Below, in pieces: positions 38,118-47,500 of a DNA stretch of 64,000 nt. Location of the stretch: positions 1 to 64,000 of the forward strand of contig JAJEGU010000003.1 of the NCBI GenBank assembly GCA_022819645.1, read 5' to 3'. A model generated the notes under the pieces. That model had not been told where the DNA came from. It saw nothing but the letters and a program-made list of their open reading frames with translations, and made no database searches. Each line of letters begins with the position of its first letter. Positions within the stretch are counted from its first letter, which is position 1. The DNA comes from Pseudomonadales bacterium (GTDB lineage Bacteria; Pseudomonadota; Gammaproteobacteria; Pseudomonadales; Pseudohongiellaceae). A program made the position numbers and the translations under genes.

Positions 38118-40043
38118 ATGAAGAGAGCAATGCGTTTGATTTCGACTTTCGCCGCAGGCGCCTGGACCCTGGCCATGATTCCGGCGGCCCTGGGCCAGAC
38201 GGGGACCGACGTCTACGCGGGAGACTGGCCGACTCATCATGGCAACGAGCTCGCCCAGCGCTATTCGCCGCTCGACCAGATCAACGCGGACAACGTCGGT
38301 TCGTTGCAAATCGCCTGGCGCTATTCGACCGCAAGTATCGGCCCCCAGTCCGAGTTCAACGCTACGTTCACGCCGCTTGAAGTCGACGGCGTCATGTACA
38401 CCACCATGGGCTCCACGCGCAACGTCGCGGCCCTCGACGCCAGCAACGGTCAATTGCTCTGGCTGTGGCGGCCGCAGGAAGGCGAGCGGTTCGACGCCGC
38501 CCCGCGCAAGGGTTCGGGCCGGGGCGTTTCCTACTACCGCTTCGGCGACGAGCGGCGCATTCTAACCGTCACGCCGGGCTTCTTCCTCGTTTCGCTCGAT
38601 GCCGAAACCGGCTTGCCCGACCCGGATTTCGGCGACAACGGCTGGGTCGACATGTTTGAGGGCCTGCGTCTCGGCGAGGGCCGCGAGGACATCGACATCG
38701 GCTCGTCCATGCCGCCTTTCGTCATGAACGACGTGATCGTGGTCGGTCCGGCGCATCGCGTTTCCATGCGGCCGCCTTCGAAATACAACGTCAAGGGCGA
38801 CGTGCGCGGCTTTCACGCGCAGACCGGCGAATTGCTGTGGACTTTCCACGTCATTCCCGAGCCCGGTGAAATCGGCATCGAAACCTGGTTCGACGACGGC
38901 GCCCGAATTTCCGGCAACGGAGGTGTCTGGGCGACCATGTCCGGAGACCCGGAACTGGGGCATGTCTATCTGCCCACCGAGTCGGCGACCGGCGACCGTT
39001 TCGGCGGCGACCGCCCGGGCGACAATCTGTTCACCAACAGCGTGGTCGCGCTCGATATCCAGACCGGCGAGCGCCAATGGCATTATCAGTTGATTCACCA
39101 CGACATCTGGGACTGGGACAACCCTTCCGCGGCGGTGCTGGCCGACTTGCCCAACGGCCGCAAGATTGTCGCCCAGGTGACCAAACAGTCGTTCGTCTAC
39201 ACCTTCGACCGGGAGACGGGCGAGCCGATCTGGCCCATCGAGGAACTTCCCGTTCCCGCCGGCGACGTGCCGCGTGAATGGTATTCGCCGACCCAGCCTT
39301 TCCCGACCCGTCCCCCCGCCGTCGACCGGCAGGGCTTCACCGAAGACGATCTGATCGATTTCACGCCCGAGCTTCGCGCCGAGGCCCTGGTGGCGATCGA
39401 GGATTTCCGCCTCAGCCCGAACCTGTATTCGCCGCCTTCCCAGGCGGAAGCCGCCGACGGCACGAGAGGCACCCTGAGCCTGCCTTCAGCCACCGGCGGT
39501 CCCAATTGGGAAGCCAGCGTACTCGACCCCGAAACCGGATACCTGTATGTACCTTCCCGCACCGTGCTCTCGGTATTATCGGTGGAGAAGGATCCGAATT
39601 CCGATGTCGATTTCAGCATGGCCTTCGGCGTGCGCGTGCCGCGGGTCCAGGGTCTGCCGATCGTACAACCGCCTTACGGCCGGATTACGGCGCTCGACAT
39701 GAATTCCGGCGATATGCTCTGGCAGATCGCCAACGCCGACACGCCGGCAAACATCGCCAACAATCCGGCGCTGGAAGGCGTCGACCTGCCGCGCACCGGC
39801 GTCGAGACCAAGTCGGGTCTGCTGGTGACCAAAACCCTGCTGTTTGCCGGTGAAGGCGTCGGCGGCGGCAACATGTTTCGCGCCCACGACAAGGCTACCG
39901 GCGAAATCCTGTTCGAAATGGAACTGCCGGCGACCCAGACCGGGGTGCCGATGACTTATGAGCACGACGGCAAGCAATATATCGCCATGGTCGTCAGCGG
40001 CGGCGGCACGCCCGCCGAAATCGTGGCCTACGCATTGCCGTGA
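38118..40043 (+). CDS. PQQ-dependent dehydrogenase (quinoprotein, eight-bladed propeller)
   Basis: 641 residues. A signal peptide (LISTFAAGAWTLAMIPAALG) is followed by DWPTHHGNELAQRYSPLDQI, the usual opening of PQQ enzymes in the glucose/quinate/alcohol class. Tryptophan-docking repeats run throughout, such as LQIAWRYS, GQLLWLWR and GELLWTFH. HHDIWDWDNPSAAVLADLPN contains the catalytic Asp region. There is no membrane anchor and no haem motif, so it is a soluble periplasmic enzyme needing an outside electron acceptor. The ATG at 38118 has GGAG upstream. The C-terminus is followed by a terminator-like hairpin. Confidence 0.88.
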   Translation: MKRAMRLISTFAAGAWTLAMIPAALGQTGTDVYAGDWPTHHGNELAQRYSPLDQINADNVGSLQIAWRYSTASIGPQSEFNATFTPLEVDGVMYTTMGSTRNVAALDASNGQLLWLWRPQEGERFDAAPRKGSGRGVSYYRFGDERRILTVTPGFFLVSLDAETGLPDPDFGDNGWVDMFEGLRLGEGREDIDIGSSMPPFVMNDVIVVGPAHRVSMRPPSKYNVKGDVRGFHAQTGELLWTFHVIPEPGEIGIETWFDDGARISGNGGVWATMSGDPELGHVYLPTESATGDRFGGDRPGDNLFTNSVVALDIQTGERQWHYQLIHHDIWDWDNPSAAVLADLPNGRKIVAQVTKQSFVYTFDRETGEPIWPIEELPVPAGDVPREWYSPTQPFPTRPPAVDRQGFTEDDLIDFTPELRAEALVAIEDFRLSPNLYSPPSQAEAADGTRGTLSLPSATGGPNWEASVLDPETGYLYVPSRTVLSVLSVEKDPNSDVDFSMAFGVRVPRVQGLPIVQPPYGRITALDMNSGDMLWQIANADTPANIANNPALEGVDLPRTGVETKSGLLVTKTLLFAGEGVGGGNMFRAHDKATGEILFEMELPATQTGVPMTYEHDGKQYIAMVVSGGGTPAEIVAYALP

Positions 40044-40054
40044 AACTGTTTCGC

Positions 40055-40084
40055 GAGAAATTCCATCCATGGAATTTCTCTTTT
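40055..40084 (+). terminator. Stem-loop GAGAAATTCC/GGAATTTCTC with TTTT tail
   Basis: A 10-bp perfect stem with loop ATCCAT is followed at once by TTTT, 12 bp after the quinoprotein stop codon. It may terminate that transcript, but it is also a module of the hairpin repeat family: the counterpart GAAAAACTCC/GGAGTTTTTC at 16197 and 43679 differs by two compensating base pairs. Confidence 0.5.
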
Positions 40085-40086
40085 AC

Positions 40087-40185
40087 GCAAAACAAAACGT
40101 GGTTTTGTTTTGCTCACGGATTCAATGGCTTCCGCCATCGAATCCGGCGGCACATCCGTGTGCCGCATAAGTGCCCGGATTTAGA
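40087..40185. repeat. Hairpin array, inverted relative of 16048-16230
   Basis: Contains GCAAAACAAAAC-GTG-GTTTTGTTTTGC (40087-40113, 12-bp stem), then GGATTCAATGGCT...GCCATCGAATCC arms, then GCGGCACATCCGTGTGCCGC. Read on the other strand it aligns with 16040-16190, with compensating changes such as GGATTC/GAATCC against GAATTC/GAATTC. It ends just before the ribosome site of the YceI gene. Confidence 0.75.
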
Positions 40186-40197
40186 GGAGAGAGTGGG

Positions 40198-40770
40198 ATG
40201 AAAAAGTTTTTTGTCGCGGCGCTGTCGCCGCTGTTGTTGCTGATCGGCCTGCCCGCGCTGGCCCAGACCTGGGTGATCGACCAGGAGCAATCAAAGGTAA
40301 TCTTCCACTACTCCTACACCGGCGACCCCTACCAGGGCGAGTTCAGGAATGTCGATGCGGTATTCAACATCGACCCCATGAACCCGGGCTCCTGTGAATT
40401 CACCGTGACGATTCCCATCGGCGATCTCTGGCTGGATTCTCCCGAGGCGATCGACTATCTGCTCGACATCGAACTGTTCGACGTCGATCAGTTCCCCACC
40501 GCCACTTTCGTCGCCGAGGAATGCCGCCTGACGTCTATGGATTCATTCACTTCCAACGGCAACCTGACGATCCGCAACGTGACCCGGCCCATGAGCTTTC
40601 CCTTCACCCTGAGTATGGAAAACAACGACGGCCAGATCGGCTTCCGTCTGAAAAGCAACGTGACGATCATGCGGCTTGAATACGGCGTCGGCCAGGGCTA
40701 CTGGGCCAGCACCGCCGAGATCCCCAACGACATCGGCATCGAAGTCGATGTGTTCGCCGTGCGCCAGTGA
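40198..40770 (+). CDS. YceI-family periplasmic protein
   Basis: 190 residues. Signal peptide (FVAALSPLLLLIGLPALAQ), then WVIDQEQSKVIFHYSYTGDP, the YceI lipocalin-like opening. VTRPMSFPFTLSM and ATFVAEECRLTSMDSFTSNG are family strands. YceI proteins form a beta barrel that binds a long isoprenoid such as a quinone. GGAGAGAGTGGG precedes the ATG at 40198. It sits behind a quinoprotein dehydrogenase and before a second YceI gene, so the trio may share quinone-linked chemistry. Confidence 0.9.
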   Translation: MKKFFVAALSPLLLLIGLPALAQTWVIDQEQSKVIFHYSYTGDPYQGEFRNVDAVFNIDPMNPGSCEFTVTIPIGDLWLDSPEAIDYLLDIELFDVDQFPTATFVAEECRLTSMDSFTSNGNLTIRNVTRPMSFPFTLSMENNDGQIGFRLKSNVTIMRLEYGVGQGYWASTAEIPNDIGIEVDVFAVRQ

Positions 40771-40816
40771 ATCTGGCCGAACGGGATCCTTGCCAACGAA
40801 AACAGACAGGTTGATT

Positions 40817-41473
40817 ATGATTTCCTCTTTGCCCCAAGTTCTCGGCCGCTGCCTGGCGGCAATCGCCGGCACGGTTCTTCTCACTGCCTGCGATCGAGTC
40901 ATGACGCCGGATTTCGAAACCGAAATTGCCGAGATCCGCTCGGGACAGTTCACCCTGGACCCCAACCACGCGACGCTTTTGTGGAAGCTGAACCATCTGG
41001 GATTTTCCACGCTCACCGGCCGGTTCAACGATTTTGACGCAACGCTGGATTTCGATCCCGAGAACATCGAGAACTCCAGTGTCGAGGTAATCATCGAAAC
41101 CGCGGGCCTGGACATGAACCTGCCGGAATTCGAGGAAGAACTGCGTGGCGAGAACTATTTCGATGTCGCGCAGTTTCCCCAGGCCATCTACCGCACAACC
41201 TCGCTTGCCGAGACTATCGACGAAGACACTTACATTTTCGACGGCGAACTGACGCTGCGGGGAGTCACGGCGCCGGTTGCCATCGAAGTGAGTTTCAATG
41301 GCGGCGGCCGCGTTACTTTCCCGCCGCCTCCCGTCTATACGATAGGCTTTTCCGCCAGCGCCAGCTTCCAGCGCTCAACCTTCGGCATCGACCGCTTCGT
41401 CAGCTTTGGCGTCGGCGACGAAATCGAGCTGGAAATCCACGTGGAGTTCCAGGAATCCGGCGAGGAATCCTGA
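40817..41473 (+). CDS. YceI-family lipoprotein
   Basis: 218 residues. Lipoprotein signal with lipobox LLTAC. The YceI domain starts about residue 45 (QFTLDPNHATLLWKLNHLGF) and includes STLTGRFNDFDATLDFDPEN, ENYFDVAQFPQAIYRTTS and the C-terminal FGVGDEIELEIHVEFQ. It differs clearly from the upstream YceI protein, which keeps the shorter form, so this is an old paralogue pair rather than a fresh duplication. Confidence 0.9.
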   Translation: MISSLPQVLGRCLAAIAGTVLLTACDRVMTPDFETEIAEIRSGQFTLDPNHATLLWKLNHLGFSTLTGRFNDFDATLDFDPENIENSSVEVIIETAGLDMNLPEFEEELRGENYFDVAQFPQAIYRTTSLAETIDEDTYIFDGELTLRGVTAPVAIEVSFNGGGRVTFPPPPVYTIGFSASASFQRSTFGIDRFVSFGVGDEIELEIHVEFQESGEES

Positions 41474-41489
41474 TTCCGCTTTCACAGTC

Positions 41490-41554
41490 ATTCTGCGCGC
41501 AGCGAAGCGGAGTCGCAGAATCTCAGGCAATCCCGGGACGCCGCAAGGGGCGTC
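41490..41554. repeat. Dispersed hairpin repeat ATTCTGCG...CGCAGAAT plus GACGCC/GGCGTC stem
   Basis: The arms ATTCTGCG (41490) and CGCAGAAT (41514-41521) pair around CGCAGCGAAGCGGAGT. A second stem, GACGCC-GCAAGG-GGCGTC (41537-41554), reaches into the gapA stop codon. It lies between convergent genes and could act as a bidirectional terminator, but has no T run. Confidence 0.5.
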
Positions 41555-42551
41555 ACTGGCTCGCCATCAGGCCCAGCACGTCGCAGACCCGCTTCGAATA
41601 GCCCCATTCGTTGTCGTACCAGCTCAGGGCCTTGAGGAAACGGCCGCCGCCGACCTGGGTGAAACTGGCGTCGAAGATCGAGGAATGCGGGTTGCCGATG
41701 ATGTCCGATGACACCACGGGCTCTTCGGTGTATTCGAGCACGTCCTGCATGCGCTTCGTTTTCGCTGCCGAACTCAAGGTCTCGTTGACCTGCTCGACAG
41801 TGACTTCCCGTTCGAGTTCCACGAACAGGTCCACCACCGAGCCATCGGGCACGGGAACGCGTGAGGCGATGCCGTCGAGACGGCCTTTCAGTTCGGGCAG
41901 TACTTCGCCCACGGCCTTGGCGGCGCCGGTGGACGTGGGAATGATGTTCTCCGCCGCGGCCCGCGAACGCCGCCAGTCGGAATGGGGCACGTCGGCCAGG
42001 CTCTGATCGTTGGTATAGGCGTGAACCGTATTGATGATGCCTTCGCGAATGCCGAAGGCGTCGTGCAGGACCTTGGCGACGGGCGCCAGGCAATTGGTCG
42101 TGCAACTGGCGTTCGAAACGATGCGATGCCCGGGTTCGAGGCCTTCCTCGTTGACGCCCATGACGACGGTGTAGTCGATCTCGTCTTTCGCCGGCACGGT
42201 CAGCAGCGCCCGCTGCGCGCCCGCTTCGAGATGCATCGAGACCTGGGCCTTGCTGCGGAAAACGCCGGTCGACTCGACCACGGCATCGACCTCGAGTTCT
42301 TTCCAGGGCAATTGCGCCGGGTCCCTTTCCTGCAACATCCTGGCCCGGGTCCTGGGCGTGACCATCTCGGAGTTCTCTATGCTGACCTTGCCGGGGAAGC
42401 GGCCCATGACGGTGTCGTAGTTCAGCAGATAACGCAGGGCGTCGTTGTCGAACAGGTCGTTGATGGCGACGATTTCGATTTCCGGCAGCGATTCGGCGAT
42501 TCTGAAGACCGCTCTGCCGATGCGGCCGAATCCGTTGATTGCAACTCTCAT
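41553..42551 (-). CDS. gapA: Glyceraldehyde-3-phosphate dehydrogenase, type I
   Basis: 332 residues. NAD loop INGFGRIGRAVFR, Asp32 in AINDLFDND for NAD preference, catalytic Cys150 in SNASCTTNC and His177 in TVHAYTNDQSLADVPHSDWR. GAAKAVGEVLPELKGRLDGIA and WYDNEWGYSKRV close the catalytic domain. It carries out the oxidative phosphorylation step of glycolysis and gluconeogenesis. The start ATG shares one base with the stop codon of the upstream paralogue, so the two are translationally coupled. Confidence 0.98.
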   Translation of the reverse strand: MRVAINGFGRIGRAVFRIAESLPEIEIVAINDLFDNDALRYLLNYDTVMGRFPGKVSIENSEMVTPRTRARMLQERDPAQLPWKELEVDAVVESTGVFRSKAQVSMHLEAGAQRALLTVPAKDEIDYTVVMGVNEEGLEPGHRIVSNASCTTNCLAPVAKVLHDAFGIREGIINTVHAYTNDQSLADVPHSDWRRSRAAAENIIPTSTGAAKAVGEVLPELKGRLDGIASRVPVPDGSVVDLFVELEREVTVEQVNETLSSAAKTKRMQDVLEYTEEPVVSSDIIGNPHSSIFDASFTQVGGGRFLKALSWYDNEWGYSKRVCDVLGLMASQ

Positions 42552-43570
42552 TACGCGGCCTCCCGATCGATTCTTTCATCCAGTTCCGAATACGCCTGGA
42601 TCACGTCTAGTATTCTGCGGGCGTGGCCGAGGGATTCGTGCCAGGCCAGTATCTTCAACATGCGCGAGCCTGCCGGCATGCAGCCTTTCAAATCGACGAG
42701 CAGGGATTTGTCGCAGCCGCGCACATCGGACGAAACGATGGGGTCGGCGGTGGTTTCGATCAGTTCCGGCTGCGCCCGCGCGGCATCGACGAACAAATTG
42801 CGTACGGAATCGATGTCCGCCTCGCGGTCTTTCAGCGAGACCGTAATGTCGAGCATGGAACCGGTCTGAACGGGAACGTTCAAGGCATAGGCGGTCATTC
42901 GGCCTTGCAGTTCCGGCATCAGTTCCTGAATCCAGCGCAGGGCCGGCGCATCGTTCGGAATGATGTTCCTGGCGCCCGAACGGCTGCGGCGATAATCCGC
43001 TCCGGCGTAATCCTGCAGACTCTGGTCGCTGGTATAGGCATGCACCGAAGTCATCGAAGCGTGTTCGATCGGATATCGATCCGACAGTATCTTCAAGGCG
43101 AGCGCGGTCGCGGTCGTCGAAGCGGAACCCGCTGAAACGATGCGGTCCTCGCGTTCGATCTCCTCGTGATTGACCCCGAACAGGATCACGCGATCGATCT
43201 CGTCGACGGGCAACATCGACGTGACGACTCTGCCGGCCCCACTGTCGAGGTGCGGCGCAAGATCGTCCCGGGAGCGGAAGCGTCCCGTGGCGTCGACGAC
43301 AAAATCCACCTCGAACACATCCCAGGGAATCTCGCCCGGGCGCTCGGCCGGAAGCAGCCGGGTGCGCTTGCCGCCACTCATCAGGTAGTTGTTTTCCAGC
43401 CGGATTTCGCCGCGCCGGCTCATTTCCCTGTCGAGCAGGTGCCGGAGAATTTCCGGCCGGCCGATATCGGAAACGGCAACGATTTCGATATCCGCGTCTT
43501 CGAGCGCAAGCCGGTAAATTTGCCGCCCGACCTGGCCAAGCCCCATCATGCCGATGCGGACGCCACCCAT
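42551..43570 (-). CDS. GAPDH paralogue lacking the catalytic cysteine
   Basis: 339 residues from the ATG at 43570, which has GGGAGG five bases upstream; a GTG at 43576 is less likely. The whole protein aligns with GAPDH: MGLGQVGRQIYR loop, AVSDIGRP, TSVHAYTSDQSLQDYAGADY with His177 kept, and PALRWIQELMPELQGRM. The active-site block reads VSAGSASTTATALAL where gapA has VSNASCTTNCLAPV, so residue 150 is Ala (codon GCT) instead of Cys, and Asn and the second Cys are also lost. It cannot form the thioester intermediate. It precedes gapA in the same operon, suggesting a regulatory or hetero-oligomeric partner role. Confidence 0.9.
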   Translation of the reverse strand: MGGVRIGMMGLGQVGRQIYRLALEDADIEIVAVSDIGRPEILRHLLDREMSRRGEIRLENNYLMSGGKRTRLLPAERPGEIPWDVFEVDFVVDATGRFRSRDDLAPHLDSGAGRVVTSMLPVDEIDRVILFGVNHEEIEREDRIVSAGSASTTATALALKILSDRYPIEHASMTSVHAYTSDQSLQDYAGADYRRSRSGARNIIPNDAPALRWIQELMPELQGRMTAYALNVPVQTGSMLDITVSLKDREADIDSVRNLFVDAARAQPELIETTADPIVSSDVRGCDKSLLVDLKGCMPAGSRMLKILAWHESLGHARRILDVIQAYSELDERIDREAA

Positions 43571-43631
43571 GAACACCTCCCGCGTGTTCCCTTGAAAGCC
43601 GGGGATTGTATAACAACTGAAGACAAGGGTG

Positions 43632-43712
43632 AGCTCTGATCAAGTCAGAGTTTCCCTGCGGCACATGGAAGCGATAATGAAAAACTCCACGGATGGAGTT
43701 TTTCAGAGAATA
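43632..43712. repeat. Hairpin modules upstream of the GAPDH-paralogue operon
   Basis: AGCTCTGATCAAGTCAGAG (43632-43650, same as 8547-8565) is followed by CCTGCGGCACATGGAA and then the 42-bp block 43671-43712, identical to 16189-16230, with the stem GAAAAACTCC/GGAGTTTTTC (43679-43704). It lies in the divergent region between the gap operon and the SMR gene. Confidence 0.85.
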
Positions 43713-43751
43713 CCAAGGCACGGCGCTGTCATTGAAGAAATCCCAAGAAAT

Positions 43752-43766
43752 CCTGGGACACCCAGG
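43752..43766. repeat. Hairpin CCTGGG-ACA-CCCAGG
   Basis: A perfect 6-bp stem with the same GGGACACCC core as CATGGG-ACA-CCCATG at 32205-32219; the three outer base pairs differ but still pair. Confidence 0.7.
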
Positions 43767-43862
43767 CAAACCGGGTCTTCCAGCAAGTTCACTGAGCGGC
43801 ACGTTCATTCATGCCGGATTGTGCATAATCCCGGTTGACACAGTTTTCTGGAGAATCGGGAA

Positions 43863-44192
43863 ATGGCCTATCTGTACCTTGCGGGCGCCATCGTCTTTGA
43901 AGTCACCGGCACCATGTTGCTGCCCGTGTCGCAGAATTTCACCCGCCTGCTGCCGAGCGCCCTGCTGTCGCTGGCGTATCTGCTGTCCTTCTATCTGCTC
44001 ACCTTCGCCATCCGGGAGATTCCCGTCGCCATCGTCTATGCAAGCTGGGCGGGGCTTGGCGTATTCCTCGTGGCGCTGCTGAGCCTGATCTTCTACCAGC
44101 AGGCCCTGCCATGGCAGGCGCTCCTCGGCCTGGTCCTGATCGTCAGCGGCGTAGTGCTCGTCAACGCCTATTCCGGGGCTCATGCCACCTGA
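43863..44192 (+). CDS. Small multidrug resistance (SMR) family transporter
   Basis: 109 residues and four membrane helices. The essential Glu is in the first helix (LAGAIVFEVTGTMLL), as in EmrE. YASWAGLGVFLVALLSLIFY and the last helix LLGLVLIVSGVVLVNAYSG match the family. It probably exchanges protons for small cations or guanidinium; the substrate cannot be told. GGAG lies 11 bp upstream of the ATG. Confidence 0.9.
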   Translation: MAYLYLAGAIVFEVTGTMLLPVSQNFTRLLPSALLSLAYLLSFYLLTFAIREIPVAIVYASWAGLGVFLVALLSLIFYQQALPWQALLGLVLIVSGVVLVNAYSGAHAT

Positions 44193-44512
44193 ATCAAGAA
44201 TCTCATCCTGGCCTCCCGGCGAGATCCCGCAAGTGAGCGCAGAATGAGTTGGTGTCGGGGACCACGCGAATGCAATGACGGTTACTGTGTTACGCTGCAC
44301 TCAATTTGTCATGAACCGGCACTGACATGAGCCATGCAACATGTACCTTCCGGGTAGGCTGGTGTGCTGTCCCACAAGTTCACCGGCAACGCGGAGAAGT
44401 ACACTCCCGATTTGCCGCTCGCAGGGACAAAATGCTCGACAAAGTAAACGAATCCGATTGAAGCAGTCTTTATGAGTCCCCTGTTTCGGATTTCGCCCTG
44501 AAGGAGAGAGGG
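44193..44512. other. Intergenic region before recC
   Basis: 320 bp. The first part (44198-44248) holds GAATCTCATCC and GCGCAGAATGAG, a diverged copy of the CATTCTGCG repeat. The rest has no frame with family features and no obvious promoter. AAGGAGAGAG at 44501-44510 is the recC ribosome site. Confidence 0.5.
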
Positions 44513-47500
44513 TTGCGGGTATATCATTCGAATCGACTCGAGACTTTGGCGGGAGAGCTGGCCGGGCTGATTGCCTCCAACCCGTCCGAACCACTGGCAG
44601 TCGAGCGGATCGTGGTGCCCCACCAGACCATGGGGCGCTGGCTGCAGCTTGAGATCGCCCGGGAACTGGGCGTTGCCGCTAATCTCTCCCTGGAATTGCC
44701 GGCGGCCTTCGCCTGGTCGATCCTGCGTTCCGCCCTTCCCGCCCTGTCGGAGGAACAGGGCTTCTCCCCGAACACCTTGCGCTGGCATCTGTTCGAATCC
44801 CTGCCGGAGTTTTCCCGGGCCGGCGATGCGGCTGCCCTGGGCGAGTTTCTCGCCGACGAAGACGAACTGAAACGCTTCGAATTCGCGGACAAGCTCGCCG
44901 GAATCTTCGACCGCTGCGTCAACTTCCGCGGCGACTGGATCAGAAGCTGGGAGCGGGGCGAATCCGCCCACTGGCAGGCCCGGCTGTGGCAGATGCTGGC
45001 GCGCAAAGTTCCCGAACGGCATTGGGTGCACGCCCTTGATGGGTTCGAGCGGGAATTGGCGGCAGGCCATGCACCGCAGGACTGGCCGCGGCGCGCCTTC
45101 GTGTTCGGCGTCTCCGCGCTTTCCCCCGCCTACCTGCAATGGCTCCAGAAGCTCGCCGGGCACATCGAGCTGCATGTTTTCCTGCTCAATCCCAGCTCGG
45201 AATACTGGAGCGATCTGCGCCCGGAGCGGGAAATCCGGTTTCGGGCCGAAGCATCGAATCCAGCCGAGCAGCATTACGAGGAGGGCAATCCCCTGCTCGC
45301 CGCCTGGGGGCTTGCCGGTCGCGATATTTTTGAAAACCTCATCGCCCAGCAAGCCGAAGATCAGCCCCTGTTTGCCCCCGCCGCCGCCCATAGCCGGCTT
45401 GCCGCGGTGCAGGGCGACATCCAGGAAGTCCGCAGCGTCGCCGAAGCGGCCGCCGCGGCGCCAATCCCTCCCGACGATTCGCTGCAAATCCACTGCTGTC
45501 ATTCCGCCATGCGCGAGGCTGAAGTACTGCACGACCGCCTTCTCGACCTGCTGGAGACCCACCCTGATATAGAACCGGCGGACATATTGATCCTCACACC
45601 GAACCTGGCGCGATACGGGCCGGCCATCGAGGCCGTATTCGAGGCCGAGGGACGCATCCCGGTCAGGCTGTCGCGCATCCAGGCGGTGGACTCGCCCACG
45701 GTGCGGGCCTTTTTCGATCTGCTTTCGCTGCCCGGTACCCGCTATGGCGTGGAGTCCGTGCTTGCCCCGCTGGACGCGCCTTCGGTGCGGGCGCGGTTTG
45801 CCATTGCCGAAGAAGATCTGCCGGCGATTCGCGACTGGGCAAAGCAGGCGGGAATCCGGCGCAACCTCGCCAGCGAGGGCGCCACGGCGCCGGTCTTGCC
45901 CGGCAACACCTGGCGCGACGGCTTCAACCGGCTGTTGCTGGGATATGCCGCGGGCGACACTGATGACCTCTCCTTGGGGATTGCTCCCTGCTCGATTCGC
46001 AAGGAAGGCGGCTTTGAAGCTTCGGAGGACGACTACGCCATTCTGGGCAGGTTCATCTCCTACTGCAATGCCGCCTTCGCGCTGAGCGAAGATTTAGACA
46101 AACCCGGCGATGCGGAACACTGGAAGACGGCCTTGCGCGCGGTGCAGAACCGGTTTTTCGACAATGGCTCCCGGGACGACGCCTACCGGGGATTCGAGCA
46201 AAAGCGCAAGGCGGCGGAGGAATTCGGGGAAGTCGTCATGCTGCTGGAGAACTTCGCCGCCGAAGCAGGCCGCATCGAGTGCAAGTTCTCCTTCGAGGTG
46301 GCGCGGAAAGCGCTGCGGGAAGCCGCCGCGAGCCCATCCCTTGGCCCGGCCCGGCTTGCCGACAGCGCCACCATCGCCGCCCTGGCGCCAGGGCAGATTC
46401 TGCCGGCGAAAATCATTTGCGCCGCAGGCATGAACAACGCGGGTTTTCCGCGCAAACCGCCACGCCATACTTTCGACCTCGTCGAGCGCGACGAGCGCCG
46501 CCCGGGCGACCGGGATCTGCGGCACGACGACCGCTTCGCCTTTCTCGAAGCCCTGCTTGCGGCGCGCAGGGCCTTTGTCGTCACCTATACCGGGCGCAAT
46601 CAGCGCGATGACGCCGAAATCCCGCCTTCGGTGGTGGTGGATGAACTGCACGACTATCTCGCTGCAAGATTCCCCGCATCAGGGACTGGCGAGACCGAAT
46701 CCACCGCGGCGGCCCGGGACGGCTTCCGCTTCGACCATCCATTACAGCCCTTCAGCGCACGATACTTCAACGGGGATCAGGGCTTGTTCAGCTATTCGAC
46801 CACGATGCTCGACGCGGCGCGGTTGTTGCGCAGCGAGGACACGGAGAAGCCGGAGCGGTTTTCCAGCCCCATTCCGGAGCCAGACGTGTTGCGCCGCAAG
46901 ATCAGCCTCGAAGAACTGGGAAAGTTTTTCGCCAATCCGGCCCGGGGCTTTCTGCGGGAGCGCTTTTCGGTCTACCTCAATGAGGAGGAGGAAGCCGCTG
47001 AAGAAGTCGAACCCCTGCGCCTTGATGCGTATCAGCGCTGGGCCCTGCGCGACGAAATACTGACCCGGACCGATGCCGACCGTGAGCGGAAAGTCGCCAC
47101 CTCCAAGGTCAAGTCAAGGCTGCTGGCGAACGGCAAGCTGCCTTATGGCGGCTTCGGCGCCCTGAACTGTGACCGGGCCTTCGGCGAAGTCGAGCAACTG
47201 CGCAAGGCGCTGGCGCCCCACCAGGAAACCCTGGCCGCCGAGCCGGTGTATATCGATGTGGATACCGGCGATTTCCGGCTCACCGGGGCCATCCCCAATG
47301 TAGGCCCCACGCGCATGATCTGGTGGCGCAATGGCAGGCAACGCCCCATTGACCTGATCCATATCCGGCTGCGGCAACTCGCCTGGATAGCCGCCGGGCA
47401 TAGCCCATTGCCCATTATCGGTATCTGGATCGACGGGGAAAAGGGGTTTTTGGCGCCTGATGTGGAAAGTGAAACCATAAAACATTGGCTCAAGGTATGG

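Noticed and set aside
43834..43862. TTGACA box before the SMR gene as a promoter
   Set aside because: No acceptable -10 hexamer at 16-18 bp, and the start codon is too near.
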